From Halorubrum ezzemoulense DSM 17463 (GTDB lineage Archaea > Halobacteriota > Halobacteria > Halobacteriales > Haloferacaceae), in contig NZ_NEDJ01000004.1 in assembly GCF_002114285.1 (NCBI RefSeq), forward strand, positions 37,326 to 101,325: a stretch of DNA of 64,000 nucleotides, given 5' to 3'. Below are positions 42,299-52,251 of the stretch, piece by piece. A program made the position numbers and the translations under genes. The notes under the pieces are model-generated. The model ran no database searches. It had not been told where the DNA came from and saw nothing but the letters and a program-made list of their open reading frames with translations. How positions within the stretch are numbered: the first letter of the stretch is position 1; every line of letters starts with the position of its first letter.

Positions 42299-45200
42299 AT
42301 GGCGACGAACACCTCGGAGCCGGACCCGACAGACGGCGGGGACTTCGACTACACCGGCGGGACGGTGGAACGGCCGGATCTCGTCGACGCGCTCGATCGC
42401 CGAGTGGACGGCGACGTGCGGTTCGACGACTACTCGAAGCGGCTGTACGCGACCGACGCCTCGGCGTACGAGGTCACGCCGATCGGCGTCGTGATCCCGG
42501 AGTCGACCGCGGACGTGGCCGCGGTCCACGAGTACTGCTTCGAGGAGGGGATCCCCGTCCTCCCCCGCGGCGGCGGTACCTCGCTCGCCGGCCAGACCGT
42601 GAACGAGGCGGTCGTCCTCGACCTGACCGACGAGATGGACGGCGTGCTGTCGACGGACCCCGACGCGGAGACCGCCCGCGTTCAGGCTGGCGCGTACGTG
42701 GGCGACCTCAACGCCGCGGTCGAACCGGCCGGGCTGAAGTTCGCACCCGACCCGGCGTGGCGCGACAAGTCCGCGGTCGGCGGGGCGATCGGCAACAACT
42801 CCACCGGCGCGCACTCGCTGAAGTACGGCAAGACGGACCACTACGTCGAGGAGTTGGAGGTCGTCCTCGCCGACGGCACCGTGACGACGTTCGGCGAGGT
42901 GGCGGTCGAGGAGCTCCGCGAGTCAGCGGACCCCGACGCCGACGGGCTCCTCCCGAGGATCCACGCCGAGGTCGTGCGGATCCTCGACGAGGAGGCCGAC
43001 GAGATCGACGAGCGCTTCCCGGAGCTGAAGCGGAACGTTTCCGGCTACAACCTCGACCGCCTGCTCGCCGAGTACCGCGGCGAGCACGGCGAGGAGGGCG
43101 TCGTCAACCTCGGCCGCCTCATGGCCGGCAGCGAGGGGACGCTCGCGACCGTGACTGAGGCGACCGTCTCGCTCGTCGAGATCCCGGAGACGAAGGCGGT
43201 CGCGCTGCTGACCTACGAGGACCTCCTCGACGCGATGGAGGACGTCGCCGCGTGCCTCGAACACGACCCCGCCGCCGTCGAGGTAATGGACGACGTCCTC
43301 CTCGGGCTCGCGGCCGACACGCCGGAGTTCGAGGACGTCGTCGGGATGTTACCCGACGGCACCGACTCCGTGCTGCTCATCGAGTTCTACGCCGAGGACG
43401 ACGCGACGGGAGAACAGAAGGTCGCGGACCTGATCGCGGACCGGGTCGGCGCGGCCGACGGCGCCGCGGGAGCCCGCGTCGAGACGACGACAGACCCGAG
43501 CGCGGGCGCCGCAGAGACGACGAGCCACCCTCGTCGCGCAGTCGACGCGCTGGAGGCGCACGACCCGGACGAGCGCGACCGGTTCTGGAAGATGCGGAAG
43601 GCGGGGCTACCGATCCTCCTCTCGCGCACCACCGACGAGAAGCACATCTCCTTCATCGAAGACTGCGCCATCCCGCCGGAACACCTCCCGGAGTACACCC
43701 GCGAGTTCCAAGAGATTCTGGAGGACAACGACACCTTCGCCACCTTCTACGCGCACGCCGGCCCGGGTGTGTTACACATCCGTCCGCTCATCAACACGAA
43801 GGAGGTCGACGACGTGGAGGCGATGCTCGACATCGCCGACCGCGTCACCGACGCGGTGGTCCGGCGCGGCGGCTCCGTCTCGGGCGAACACGGCGACGGC
43901 CGCGCGCGGACCCAGTGGAACCGGAAGCTGTACGGCGACGACCTCTGGGAGTCGTTCCGCGACCTCAAGACCGCGTTCGATCCCGACTGGCCCCTCAACC
44001 CGGGCAACGTCTGCGGCGACGTCGACATGGGCGAGAACCTCCGGTTCGACGCCGACTACGAGTACGACGCCGGGTTCGACCCCGCGATGGAGTGGGCGGT
44101 CGACAACGGGATGCAGGGGATGGTGGAGCTCTGCCACGGCTGCGGCGGTTGCCGCGGCCCGCAGGAGACCACCGGCGGCGTGATGTGTCCCACTTACCGC
44201 GCCTCCGAGGAGGAGGTCCAGTCGACCCGCGGGCGGGCGAACATGCTCCGCGGGGCCATCTCCGGCGAGCTCCCGGACGACCCGACGGACGACGAGTTCG
44301 TCACCGAGGTGATGGACCTCTGCGTCGGCTGTAAGGGGTGTAAGGTGGACTGCCCGAGCGGCGTCGACATGGCGAAGCTGAAGGCGGAGGTCGAGCACGC
44401 CCACCACGAGGAGCACGGGATCGATCTGCGGACGCGGCTGCTCGGACGCTTCGAGTCGCTCGCGCCGCTCGCCTCGAAGCTCGCGCCGCTCTCGAACCTC
44501 CCGAACAAGATCCCCGGGAGCGGGCTCATCGCGGAGAAGGCGCTCGGGATCGCGAGGGAGCGGGACCTCCCCGAGTTCCGCTCTGAGACCCTCGTCGACT
44601 GGTTCGAAGCCCGCGGCGGCGCGGGCGTCTCGCGCGAGGAGGCCGACCGCGACGTGCTGCTGTTCCCCGACGTGTACACGACATACACGAACCCCGGCGC
44701 GGGGAAGGCCGCGGTGCGCGTGCTGGAGGCCGCGAACTGCCACGTCGAGATCCCGGACGTCGACGGGAGCGGGCGGCCGCCACACTCGAAGGGGATGCTC
44801 GACGTGTCGCGCGCGACGGCGAGGGACGCCGTGGAGACGCTCGCCCCCCGGGTCCGGGATGACTGGGAGGTGGTCGTCGTCGAACCGTCCGACGCCGTGA
44901 TGCTCCAGTCCGACTACCACGACCTGCTCGACGGCGAGGCCAGCGACGTGCCGGACGAGGACGTGGCCGCCGTCTCGGAGAACGCCTACGGCGTCATGGA
45001 GTACGTCGACGCCCACCGGCTCGACGAGACTCTCTCCCTCGACGCCCCGACGGAGTCGCTCACCTACCACGGTCACTGTCACCAGAAGGCGACGAAGAAG
45101 GACCACCACGCGGTCGGCGTCCTCCGGCGCGCGGGCTACGGCGTCGACCCGCTCGACTCCTCCTGTTGTGGGATGGCGGGCTCGTTCGGCTACGAGGCCG

Positions 45201-45376
45201 AGCACTACTCGATGAGCAAGGCGATCGGCGAGAACCTCTTCGAGCAGGTGGACGCCAGCGACGGCGACGGTCTCGTCGCCCCCGGAACGTCCTGCCGGAC
45301 GCAGCTGGAGGAGGGGCCGGGCGAAGTGCCGGAGCCGTCGCATCCCGTGGAGAAGCTGGCGGCCGCGCTGGCGTAG
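42299..45376 (+). CDS. fused FAD-binding dehydrogenase and Fe-S reductase (D-lactate/glycolate dehydrogenase type)
   Basis: The 1025-aa product joins two enzymes. The first half is a GlcD/Dld-like FAD domain: VLPRGGGTSLAGQTV and GGAIGNNSTGAHSLKYGKT (FAD binding), HAGPGVLHIRPLINTKE and SVSGEHGDGRARTQW (active site His). The second half is a GlcF/GlpC-like part with two 4Fe-4S clusters (CHGCGGCRGPQ...CPTY and CVGCKGCKVDCPSG) and two CCG-type motifs (HGHCHQKA, SSCCGMAGSFGYE). It oxidises a 2-hydroxy acid such as D-lactate or glycolate and passes electrons to the membrane quinone pool. Confidence 0.9.
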   Translation: MATNTSEPDPTDGGDFDYTGGTVERPDLVDALDRRVDGDVRFDDYSKRLYATDASAYEVTPIGVVIPESTADVAAVHEYCFEEGIPVLPRGGGTSLAGQTVNEAVVLDLTDEMDGVLSTDPDAETARVQAGAYVGDLNAAVEPAGLKFAPDPAWRDKSAVGGAIGNNSTGAHSLKYGKTDHYVEELEVVLADGTVTTFGEVAVEELRESADPDADGLLPRIHAEVVRILDEEADEIDERFPELKRNVSGYNLDRLLAEYRGEHGEEGVVNLGRLMAGSEGTLATVTEATVSLVEIPETKAVALLTYEDLLDAMEDVAACLEHDPAAVEVMDDVLLGLAADTPEFEDVVGMLPDGTDSVLLIEFYAEDDATGEQKVADLIADRVGAADGAAGARVETTTDPSAGAAETTSHPRRAVDALEAHDPDERDRFWKMRKAGLPILLSRTTDEKHISFIEDCAIPPEHLPEYTREFQEILEDNDTFATFYAHAGPGVLHIRPLINTKEVDDVEAMLDIADRVTDAVVRRGGSVSGEHGDGRARTQWNRKLYGDDLWESFRDLKTAFDPDWPLNPGNVCGDVDMGENLRFDADYEYDAGFDPAMEWAVDNGMQGMVELCHGCGGCRGPQETTGGVMCPTYRASEEEVQSTRGRANMLRGAISGELPDDPTDDEFVTEVMDLCVGCKGCKVDCPSGVDMAKLKAEVEHAHHEEHGIDLRTRLLGRFESLAPLASKLAPLSNLPNKIPGSGLIAEKALGIARERDLPEFRSETLVDWFEARGGAGVSREEADRDVLLFPDVYTTYTNPGAGKAAVRVLEAANCHVEIPDVDGSGRPPHSKGMLDVSRATARDAVETLAPRVRDDWEVVVVEPSDAVMLQSDYHDLLDGEASDVPDEDVAAVSENAYGVMEYVDAHRLDETLSLDAPTESLTYHGHCHQKATKKDHHAVGVLRRAGYGVDPLDSSCCGMAGSFGYEAEHYSMSKAIGENLFEQVDASDGDGLVAPGTSCRTQLEEGPGEVPEPSHPVEKLAAALA

Positions 45377-45397
45377 GGGGACGGCTCGTTCGGGCGG

Positions 45398-45607
45398 TCA
45401 CCCGGCGTCAGACCACACGTTCGCCCCGGCAAGCGCGATGAGGTACGAGAACGCCGGGAACGTCACCGCGACCACGGCGAGAAACGCCGGGTCAAGCCCG
45501 CCGGGGTCCTCGGAGAGCCAACCGGTGTACTGGAGGACCCCAAGCGTGAGGACCACGACGGCCGTGTTGAGCGCGTACTCGGAGAGCGGAGGGTTCGGGA
45601 ACCGCAT
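45398..45607 (-). CDS. small membrane protein with two transmembrane segments
   Basis: The 69-aa product has two hydrophobic stretches, LNTAVVVLTLGVLQYTGWL and FLAVVAVTFPAFSYLIALAGANVW, separated by an acidic loop (SEDPGGLDP). This suits a two-helix membrane protein. The coding strand is clear because the opposite frames are Arg-rich. The function is unknown. Confidence 0.55.
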   Translation of the reverse strand: MRFPNPPLSEYALNTAVVVLTLGVLQYTGWLSEDPGGLDPAFLAVVAVTFPAFSYLIALAGANVWSDAG

Positions 45608-45628
45608 GCGACCTGCTGGCGCCCTCGG

Positions 45629-46633
45629 TCACTCAACGCTTTCGACCCGATCTCGTTCGCGCTCGCGACGCCGCGCCAGCAGCCGCTCGATACCCTTCCC
45701 CGGTCCGCCCTCGATCGGCCACCCATTCGTGCGCCACTGCGGGGGTTCCGGCGAGAACTCCGGACAGCACCCCGAACACTCCCGCGCGGTGGGGACCTTC
45801 CCCTTCGCCGCGCAGTAGGGGACGAGCGCGCGCCCCTCGCGGCGGAGTTCGAAGTGTCGGCAGTCCGGCCGCATCGTGTCGTGGAAGGTGCGCCACCCCT
45901 TCCCGTAAGCGCGCTCGGCGATCTCTAGGCGGAGCGTCTCCGTCGCGGCGTCACGTCGCTCGCCCGGTCCGGGAGAGAGGGCGCTCGGGTGCCACGCCAC
46001 GTCGACCGCGTCGGCGTCGACGCCCGCGGAGAAGTCGGTCGCGAGGACCCCGGCCTCGACGGGCATCTCGCGGAGGAGGGCGGGCTCGACGCGTTCACCG
46101 GTCGTCTCGGTCGCGAGCCAGACCTCGTCGGCGAGCGCGGTCTCGACGTCGTGTTCGAGCTGGTCGGCGAGCCTGTCGGCCGCGCTGGCGTCTAGGTCCG
46201 GCTTGTTCTCGACCGCGACGATCCGCTCGACCCAGTCCGGATACGGTCGCTTGCGGCGGATCTGAATCCGGTTCCCGTCGCGCCGCTTCTCGATCAGGCC
46301 GCGGCCCGCCGCCCGGTGGACCGCCTGTCGAACGTAGCGCCACGGGTAGCCGGGGTCGGGCAGCGCGTCGCGGTACCACGCCCACGCGGCGGGCGCGCCG
46401 CGGACGACGTGGAGGAGGTCGGAGTCGATGGCCCGGTCGCCGAACGCGCGCCGCCGTTCGAACGCCGCGGGGTCGACCTCGATCACGACGGTGTCCCAGC
46501 GGCGCGCCTGCGTGCCGAGCTGGCGGGCGACGAGCGCGGGACGGCGTCCCTCGCTCGGGTGCCACTCCAGCTCGGCGTACCGACAGACCAACAGCTCGTA
46601 GCCGAACTCGGCGTCGGGCGTCACTGTCCACAC
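45629..46633 (-). CDS. DUF5787-like conserved haloarchaeal protein
   Basis: The 334-aa product from GTG 46633 has EFGYELLVCRYAELEW, WDTVVIEVDPAAFERRRAFGDRAID, a likely winged helix (YPWRYVRQAVHRAAGRGLIEKRRDGNRIQIRRKRPYPDWVERIVAVENKPDLDAS) and a Cys-rich C-terminus (CRHFELRREGRALVPYCAAKGKVPTARECSGCC). The phrase VAVENKPDLD with Asp and Lys is reminiscent of PD-(D/E)xK nucleases, and the Cys residues could hold an Fe-S cluster or zinc, so a nucleic-acid enzyme is possible. The family has no assigned role that I know of. Confidence 0.65.
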   Translation of the reverse strand: MWTVTPDAEFGYELLVCRYAELEWHPSEGRRPALVARQLGTQARRWDTVVIEVDPAAFERRRAFGDRAIDSDLLHVVRGAPAAWAWYRDALPDPGYPWRYVRQAVHRAAGRGLIEKRRDGNRIQIRRKRPYPDWVERIVAVENKPDLDASAADRLADQLEHDVETALADEVWLATETTGERVEPALLREMPVEAGVLATDFSAGVDADAVDVAWHPSALSPGPGERRDAATETLRLEIAERAYGKGWRTFHDTMRPDCRHFELRREGRALVPYCAAKGKVPTARECSGCCPEFSPEPPQWRTNGWPIEGGPGKGIERLLARRRERERDRVESVE

Positions 46634-46721
46634 CGTCGCGGGGCGCGGACAAAAGCGAAACGCTCGGGGCGGGGGCGCCCGCTGTCGGCCGATCGATCGC
46701 GCGCCCGTCTCCGCCCCCCGA

Positions 46722-47168
46722 TCAGACGTACTTCCCGTCCTCCTCGTCTTTCCGCTCGTCGAGGTACACGTGGGCCTCCTCGAGGATCTCGCGCGGGCCG
46801 TCTTGGGTGATCGTGTTGAGCGCCTGGTCGTAGTCGCGCCACTGGAGGTCGCGGTGCTCCTTCGAGAGTTCGGCGCTCGCCTCGAACGAGCGGGCGATGA
46901 ACAGGTGGACCGTCTTGTGGATGGTCTTGCCGTTCGCCTCGAACACGTAGTCGTACTCCTCGCGGAACCCGTCGATCAGCCGGAAATCCTCGATCCCGGC
47001 CTCCTCGCCGACTTCTCGTATCGCCGTCTGCTGGAGCTCCTCGTCCCCCTCGACCCCGCCTTTGGGGAACTCCCAGTCCCCCGGTCGGCTCTTCAGGAGC
47101 AAGTACTCCCGTTCGCCGCGGGTATCGCGGAAGAGGATGGCTCCGGCACTGGTCGCTTCGACCGTCAT
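46722..47168 (-). CDS. NUDIX hydrolase (bis-nucleosyl tetraphosphatase type)
   Basis: The 148-aa product has a complete Nudix box, GGVEGDEELQQTAIREVGEEAGI (Gly-x5-Glu-x7-Arg-Glu-x2-Glu-Glu-x-Gly), after YLLLKSRPGDWEFPKGG. The WEFPKGG context is typical of diadenosine tetraphosphate hydrolases (MutT/Ap4A type). A box CTCTTTAGGG centred about 27 bases upstream supports ATG 47168 and a leaderless transcript. Longer frames upstream are shadow. Confidence 0.9.
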   Translation of the reverse strand: MTVEATSAGAILFRDTRGEREYLLLKSRPGDWEFPKGGVEGDEELQQTAIREVGEEAGIEDFRLIDGFREEYDYVFEANGKTIHKTVHLFIARSFEASAELSKEHRDLQWRDYDQALNTITQDGPREILEEAHVYLDERKDEEDGKYV

Positions 47169-47340
47169 TGGCCGCAGGTAAGCGATCACCCCTAAAGAGC
47201 GTGTCGGACTCCCGAACGGATCCGAACGGCTCGGCCGCGTCGACCGGTCTTCGGCCGGATTCGCGGCGGGGTCTCGCGCGGCGACCGCGGGTAGGTGCGT
47301 TTTTACCGCTCCGGCGGTCATTCACGCACGACCCCCAGCC

Positions 47341-47673
47341 ATGACCTTCGTCACGAAACTCCACTTCGCGTCCGGCGACCGCGACGTGCTCGCCGAGACT
47401 GTCCAAGAGCTCAAAGAGACGCTCGAACGCAAGGGCGCCGAGTGTAAGGGCCCGCACGCGAGCCCCTCGGAGCGCGTCACCGTGCCGCTGTACAAGGACC
47501 TCTCACCGGGCGACGAGTTCTCGCCGTGGCGCTACGACGTGTATCACCGCTCGATGGAGATCCACGGCGCCGACGACATCGCGCGGTCCGTCGTCGCGCG
47601 CGGCTTCCCCGACTCGATCCACGTCGAGGTCGAGGTCGGCCAGAAGAAACCGCTCGGTCACCGGCGCGACTGA
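47341..47673 (+). CDS. uS10/mL48-family ribosomal protein paralogue
   Basis: The 110-aa product resembles ribosomal protein S10: FVTKLHFASGDRDVLAETVQELKETLERKGAECKGPHASPSERVTVPLYKDL and WRYDVYHRSMEIHGADDIARSVVARGFPDSIHVEVEVGQKK. The SME(I)HG segment corresponds to the conserved C-terminal region of S10. The true archaeal rpsJ normally follows the elongation factor 1-alpha gene, which is not here, so this is probably the second, haloarchaeal S10-like protein of unclear role. Confidence 0.75.
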   Translation: MTFVTKLHFASGDRDVLAETVQELKETLERKGAECKGPHASPSERVTVPLYKDLSPGDEFSPWRYDVYHRSMEIHGADDIARSVVARGFPDSIHVEVEVGQKKPLGHRRD

Positions 47674-47757
47674 GTCGCTCGACGCCGCCGAACCGACCGA
47701 CGACTCCGGTCACGGCTGCGGTTTTCGCCGCGTCGGAATCCACGCGCCAGCGCCGGC

Positions 47758-49236
47758 TTAACCGAGCGTCCGGAGGTTCTCCGTCTCGACGCGGTCCGGC
47801 AGCCGCGCCAACGCGGCGTCGCACCACGCGTCGTGCCCGAGCGTGAGCGTCGTCTCCGGGTTCGCCGCCGCGAGCGCGGCCACACCCGCCGCCGCGGCGA
47901 CCTGCGCCGCATCGTCGGTCCGCTCCGGAACCTCGGCGGTGAGCGGGTACGTCTCCGAGAGCGCGGGCGGATACGGCCCGAACGGTGGCTTCACGCGCCA
48001 CACCGCGTCGTACGCGTGATTCGAGGGGGCCTTCGACTCGGTGAGCAGGAGGTCGTCGGGCGCCGCCAGCCGATCGAGTCGGTCGTGGTGTCGCATCACC
48101 TCGGGGCGACGGGCCGCCTCCCGTGAGGTGTAGAAGAACGCGTCCTTCGACCCGGGGTCGGTCCGCTCCAGTTCGTCGGCGTGGTCGAGCAGCGCGCGGT
48201 AGCCGTCGAGCATCGCCGGGTGGCCGCGGGCGCGGCGGTCGACCAGCTCCAGCAGCGTCCCCGAGCGGATCGCCTCCTTCACGCGGCGCAGTTCCTCGAA
48301 GGTGACGTGGAGGTTGTGCTCGGCGAGCAGCCGCTCCGCCTCGCCGTCGTCGAAGCCGCGGAGGTCCGCCGGCTCGTGGTCGGCGCACACGGGACACGAG
48401 CAGGGGAAGTAGTCGAGCGCTTCGAGGTGTTCGGTGCCCGAGACCGTCAGGTAGCGGCCGTCGCGGGCCATCAGCGCGTACGCGGCCGAGTCGAACAGAT
48501 CGCAGCCAGCCGCCACCGCGAGCGCCAGCATCATCGGGTGGCCGGCCCCGAACAGGTGGACCGGCGCCCCCGGCCCGAGCCCGCGCTTCGCCGCGCGCAC
48601 CGCCTCGACCACCTCGGCGTAGCGGTACGAGTTGAGCAGCGGCACCATCGCGCCGACCGGGAACACGTCGAGGTCGGTCGCGGCCGCGTGGCGCCCCGCC
48701 TCCTCGCGGAGGTCGGCGTACGTCGCCCCCTGGACCGGCCCGTTGACGAGCATCTCGCCGGTCTCGGCGGCCTCGGCGTCTGCGAGCGCCCGCTTCGTCG
48801 TCTCGAGCTCTGACTCGGCGCGCTCGCGGTCGGCGTCCGGGGGCGTCGGCACGTCGACGGGCGTCGCCACGTCGCTGCCGATCTGTCGCTGGAACTCGAT
48901 TATCTCCTCGGTCGTCACGTCGATGTCGCCGTACTCGGCCAGCTGGAAGGAGCCCGAGTCGGTCATGATCGCGCCGTCGAAGCCGAGGAACTCGTGGAGC
49001 CCCTCGTCGAGCACGCGGTCGCGGATGCGGTCCGTGCTGCGGATGATGTAGGAGTTCGTGATCAGCATCTCCGCGCCGAACTCCTCGCGGAGCCGCTCCG
49101 GCTCGATCGTGAGCACGTTGGGGTTGACCACGGGCAGGAGCGCCGGCGTCTCGACCGTGACGTCGGCGCGGGGGACCGTCAGCCGACCGATCCGCCCGGC
49201 GGCGTCGTGGTCCCGGATCTCGAAGTGATCGCGCAT
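47758..49236 (-). CDS. tgtA: archaeosine tRNA-guanine transglycosylase
   Basis: The 492-aa product is the archaeal TGT that replaces G15 in the tRNA D-loop with preQ0, the first step of archaeosine formation. It has [22 protein letters not shown] with the active-site Asp, [80 protein letters not shown] and the zinc site CSCPVC...H. The length fits the haloarchaeal enzyme, in which the PUA-containing part is on a separate protein. Confidence 0.95.
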   Translation of the reverse strand: MRDHFEIRDHDAAGRIGRLTVPRADVTVETPALLPVVNPNVLTIEPERLREEFGAEMLITNSYIIRSTDRIRDRVLDEGLHEFLGFDGAIMTDSGSFQLAEYGDIDVTTEEIIEFQRQIGSDVATPVDVPTPPDADRERAESELETTKRALADAEAAETGEMLVNGPVQGATYADLREEAGRHAAATDLDVFPVGAMVPLLNSYRYAEVVEAVRAAKRGLGPGAPVHLFGAGHPMMLALAVAAGCDLFDSAAYALMARDGRYLTVSGTEHLEALDYFPCSCPVCADHEPADLRGFDDGEAERLLAEHNLHVTFEELRRVKEAIRSGTLLELVDRRARGHPAMLDGYRALLDHADELERTDPGSKDAFFYTSREAARRPEVMRHHDRLDRLAAPDDLLLTESKAPSNHAYDAVWRVKPPFGPYPPALSETYPLTAEVPERTDDAAQVAAAAGVAALAAANPETTLTLGHDAWCDAALARLPDRVETENLRTLG

Positions 49237-49321
49237 ACCCGGACTGCGCGGACGCGAGCGGTAAGGGTTGCGTTCGGCGGCGAGCGCGCCCGCAGGGGCC
49301 GCCCCCCGGCGCGAGCGGGGC

Positions 49322-50134
49322 TCAGAGCCCGGTCGGATGCGAGAGGTACGTCGTCTCGACGCCCCAGTCGGCGGTCAGCGACTCCAGCGCCCGAACGCCG
49401 AACGTCTCCGTCGCGTAGTGGCCGGCGAGGAAGACTGTCACCCCGGCCTCGCGGGCGTCGTGGTACACCTGTTGTTTCCCCTCGCCCGTGATCAGCGCGT
49501 CCGCGCCCGCTGCGACCGCCTCGTCGAGCCAGTCGACCCCGGAGCCGGTGACGACCGCGACCCGTTCGACCTCGTCGGGCCCGAAGTCCAGGACGCGCGT
49601 GGGCGACGGCTCGCCGTCCGGTTGGCCCTCGAACCCGTCGAGCGTCTCGCGGAGCGCGTCCGCCGAGCGCGGCGCCGCCGTCTCCCCGATCGTGCCGATC
49701 GTCACCGGGCCGATCTCGCCGAAGGGGTCACGGTCTTCGAGTCCGATCTCGGTGGCGACGCCCGCCGCGTTGCCCAGTTCCCGGTGGCCGTCGAGCGGGA
49801 GGTGCGAGACGTACAGCGCGATGTCGTGCTCGATGAGCGCCGCGATCCGGTCGTGGACGCGACCGGTCACGCGTTCGATGCCGCCCCACGAGAGCCCGTG
49901 GTGGACCACGAGGACGTCGGCGCCCGCGTCCGCGGCGGCCTCGATCGTCGCCGTCGCGGCGTCGACCGCGAAGGCGACCCGTTCGACCTCGGGGTCGTCG
50001 GCGGGTCCGGTGCCCGGGCTAGCGGCCTCGCCGCCCGGGCCGACCTGCAGGCCGTTCGCGCTCGCGTCGACGTCGGCGTACGCGGCCGTGTCGAGCTCCT
50101 CGTCGAGTCGGTCGACGTACTCGGAGAGCCTCAT
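49322..50134 (-). CDS. Nif3-like dinuclear metal centre protein
   Basis: The 270-aa product shows [40 protein letters not shown] with the first metal His pair, [19 protein letters not shown] and the C-terminal [14 protein letters not shown] with another His and Glu. This is the Nif3/YbgI/DUF34 fold with two metals. A GTP-cyclohydrolase-I-like or metal-insertion role has been proposed for relatives. It stands between tgtA and hemA on the same strand, with 78-85 base gaps. Confidence 0.88.
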   Translation of the reverse strand: MRLSEYVDRLDEELDTAAYADVDASANGLQVGPGGEAASPGTGPADDPEVERVAFAVDAATATIEAAADAGADVLVVHHGLSWGGIERVTGRVHDRIAALIEHDIALYVSHLPLDGHRELGNAAGVATEIGLEDRDPFGEIGPVTIGTIGETAAPRSADALRETLDGFEGQPDGEPSPTRVLDFGPDEVERVAVVTGSGVDWLDEAVAAGADALITGEGKQQVYHDAREAGVTVFLAGHYATETFGVRALESLTADWGVETTYLSHPTGL

Positions 50135-50211
50135 ACCGGTCGGTGTGCGCGTCGGCGAATAAAGGGCGCGGAGCGGGCGCGGTCGAGAACGTCGGGGCCG
50201 GCGGTCGGGGG

Positions 50212-51552
50212 TCAGTCGTCGAGCTCCTCGGCGACGGAGTCCGGGACCGCGTCCGGGGAGCCGACCCCGGCGTCGGGAGCGTCCGACTCGACCGAGTCGC
50301 CCGTCTTCGGCGTGAAGTCGGGGTCGAACAGCCGGAGCGCCGTGCGGATCGTCTCCCAGTCGTCCTCGCCGGCCGCGTCTCGGAGCGAGCGCGTCGGGGC
50401 GGCGGGGAGCTGGCCGACGAGGGCGTCGGCGAGGTCGGCGACCGTCTGGCGCTGCTCGTCCGTGAGGTCGCCCTGCGCCTCCAGCTTCGACATCGCGCGG
50501 TCGAGCTCGCGCGCCTTCACCCGGTCCGCGCCGGCGTACATCGCCGAGATGGCGTCGTCGGCGCGCTTGCGCTTGTACGCCTCGAGGATGCGGTCGAGCT
50601 CCGCGTCGATGCTCGACTCGACCTCGCGCGCCTCCGCGGCGCGGCCCTCCCTAGTCCGCTGGGTCACGTCTTCGACGTCGTCGATGTCGAAGACGGTCAC
50701 GCCCTCGCGCGCGCCGGCCGCCGGGTCGACGTCGCGGGGCTGCGCGATGTCGATACAGACGACCCGGCCGGCGCCGTCGACGTACGACGGGTGGACGACG
50801 AGGTCGGGGCTGCCGGTCGCGGTGACGACGAGGTCGGCGTCGGGGACCACGGCGGGGAGGTCCGCGAGCGGCACCGCCTCCGCGGGCGTGTCGACCTCCT
50901 CGGCGACGAACTCCGCGTGCGGGACGGTGCGGTTCGCGACGACGATGTCCGAGACCGGCGTGTCGTCGAGCGCCCGGGCCGCGAGCGTCCCCATCTCGCC
51001 GGCCCCGACGACGACGGCCGAGCCGTCGGTGAGGTCGATCTCGTCCGCCGCGAGCCGGACCGCGGCGGAACCGAGCGAGACGACGCCCTCGTTGATCTCG
51101 GTTTCCGTCCGCGCCCGCTCTCCGACGTGGAGCGCCTTCGTCACGGCGTCCTTGAGGACGGGGCCGATGCCGCCGGCGGACTTCGACTCCTCGTAGGCCT
51201 CCCGCAGCTGCCCGATGATCTGGTCTTCGCCGAGCACGAGCGACTCCAGCCCGGAGGCGACGCGCATCAGGTGTTCCAGGCTCTCCTCGTGGTCGAGGCG
51301 GCGGACCGCGCCGCCGCGGACGTCCGGCGCGAACGTCGACAGCGCCGTCGTGCCGTCGACGGTCCGGTCGGTGACGACGTACGCCTCCGAGCGGTTACAC
51401 GTCTGCACCGCGAACGCCTCTTCGACCCCTTCTCGCGCGAGCAGGTCGGAGACGGTCGCGCGGACGCCGTCGCCGCCGGCGGCCTCGATCTCGTCGACGG
51501 TCGCGTCGGCGTGGGCGACGCTCACGCCGGCGATCGCACCCGTCTCTCTCAT
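50212..51552 (-). CDS. hemA: glutamyl-tRNA reductase
   Basis: The 446-aa product makes glutamate-1-semialdehyde from Glu-tRNA, the first committed step to tetrapyrroles. The catalytic Cys is in VQTCNRSEAYVV. ESLVLGEDQIIGQLREAYEESKSAGG and FKxxVTKALHVGERARTETEI-like segments follow, then an NADPH-binding domain (VVVGAGEMGTLAARAL) and a C-terminal dimerisation helix. ATG 51552 overlaps the TGA of the upstream siroheme gene (ATGA), which fixes the start. The long acidic C-terminal tail (DSVAEELDD) is usual in haloarchaea. Confidence 0.95.
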   Translation of the reverse strand: MRETGAIAGVSVAHADATVDEIEAAGGDGVRATVSDLLAREGVEEAFAVQTCNRSEAYVVTDRTVDGTTALSTFAPDVRGGAVRRLDHEESLEHLMRVASGLESLVLGEDQIIGQLREAYEESKSAGGIGPVLKDAVTKALHVGERARTETEINEGVVSLGSAAVRLAADEIDLTDGSAVVVGAGEMGTLAARALDDTPVSDIVVANRTVPHAEFVAEEVDTPAEAVPLADLPAVVPDADLVVTATGSPDLVVHPSYVDGAGRVVCIDIAQPRDVDPAAGAREGVTVFDIDDVEDVTQRTREGRAAEAREVESSIDAELDRILEAYKRKRADDAISAMYAGADRVKARELDRAMSKLEAQGDLTDEQRQTVADLADALVGQLPAAPTRSLRDAAGEDDWETIRTALRLFDPDFTPKTGDSVESDAPDAGVGSPDAVPDSVAEELDD

Positions 51553-52220
51553 CGGTCGAGTACCTCCTCGATCACGGTGTCGGCCTCTTGCCGTCCGTTG
51601 GATCTCCCCTTTTGTAAACCCTTCCAAACCCCCCGGGATCTGACAACGCGGCGAACCGCTTCCCGGCGTTTCTCGGGAGGTATACCCTCGGATTTCAGTT
51701 CCTCGCGGATCTCGCCAGAGAGCGCCGCCATCTCGCCCGCCCCCTCTATCTCGGCCTCGATCCGCTCGCGTAACGCCTTCGCGAGCGCGGGGCTGGTCCC
51801 GCCCGTCGAGAGCGCGACGGTCACCGGCTCGTCTTCCACCGTCGCGGGCACCACGACGCTCCCGGGGTCGCGACCCCCGGAGACGTCGGTCCGGTTGACC
51901 AAGATCCCGCGGTCGAGCGCGGCCGACTCCACGGCGGCGTTGACCGCGGCGTCGTCGGTCGCGGCGACCGCGAGCGCGGGACCGAGCCGATCGATCCAGC
52001 CGGCGACCGCGTCGGCGTCCGGAGCGGCGCGTAGCAGTTCGATCGCGGTGTCGCGCTCCGCCGCGGGGTCGTCGGGCGAGGGCAATCGCTCGTCGAAGTC
52101 GGGACTCACGACCACGACGCGCGCGGCCTCGTCGAAGCCGCGGGCCTTCCGCGAGCCGACGGCGCCGCCGCCGAAGACGACCACCGTCTCGCCCGCGAAG
52201 TCGTGGTACAGCGGCGTCAC
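51549..52220 (-). CDS. precorrin-2 dehydrogenase / sirohydrochlorin ferrochelatase-type protein (CysG N-terminal)
   Basis: The 223-aa product starts MTPLYHDFAGETVVVFGGGAVGSRKARGFDEAARVVVVSPDF, an NAD-binding domain of the CysG-B/Met8 type, with LAVAATDDAAVNAAV and LVNRTDVSGGRDPGSVVVPATVEDEPVTVALSTGGTSPALAKALRERIE. It oxidises precorrin-2 to sirohydrochlorin and may insert iron. It lies between the siroheme decarboxylase and hemA genes, so the operon makes heme through siroheme. Confidence 0.9.
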   Translation of the reverse strand: MTPLYHDFAGETVVVFGGGAVGSRKARGFDEAARVVVVSPDFDERLPSPDDPAAERDTAIELLRAAPDADAVAGWIDRLGPALAVAATDDAAVNAAVESAALDRGILVNRTDVSGGRDPGSVVVPATVEDEPVTVALSTGGTSPALAKALRERIEAEIEGAGEMAALSGEIREELKSEGIPPEKRREAVRRVVRSRGVWKGLQKGRSNGRQEADTVIEEVLDR

Positions 52221-52251
52221 GGACGGCCTCCGGTCCCCGCGATTCGGGGAG

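Noticed and set aside
42286..44334. Long plus-strand frames in other phases within the FAD/Fe-S dehydrogenase gene
   Set aside because: They are Arg/Gly/Pro-rich shadows of the 1025-codon gene.
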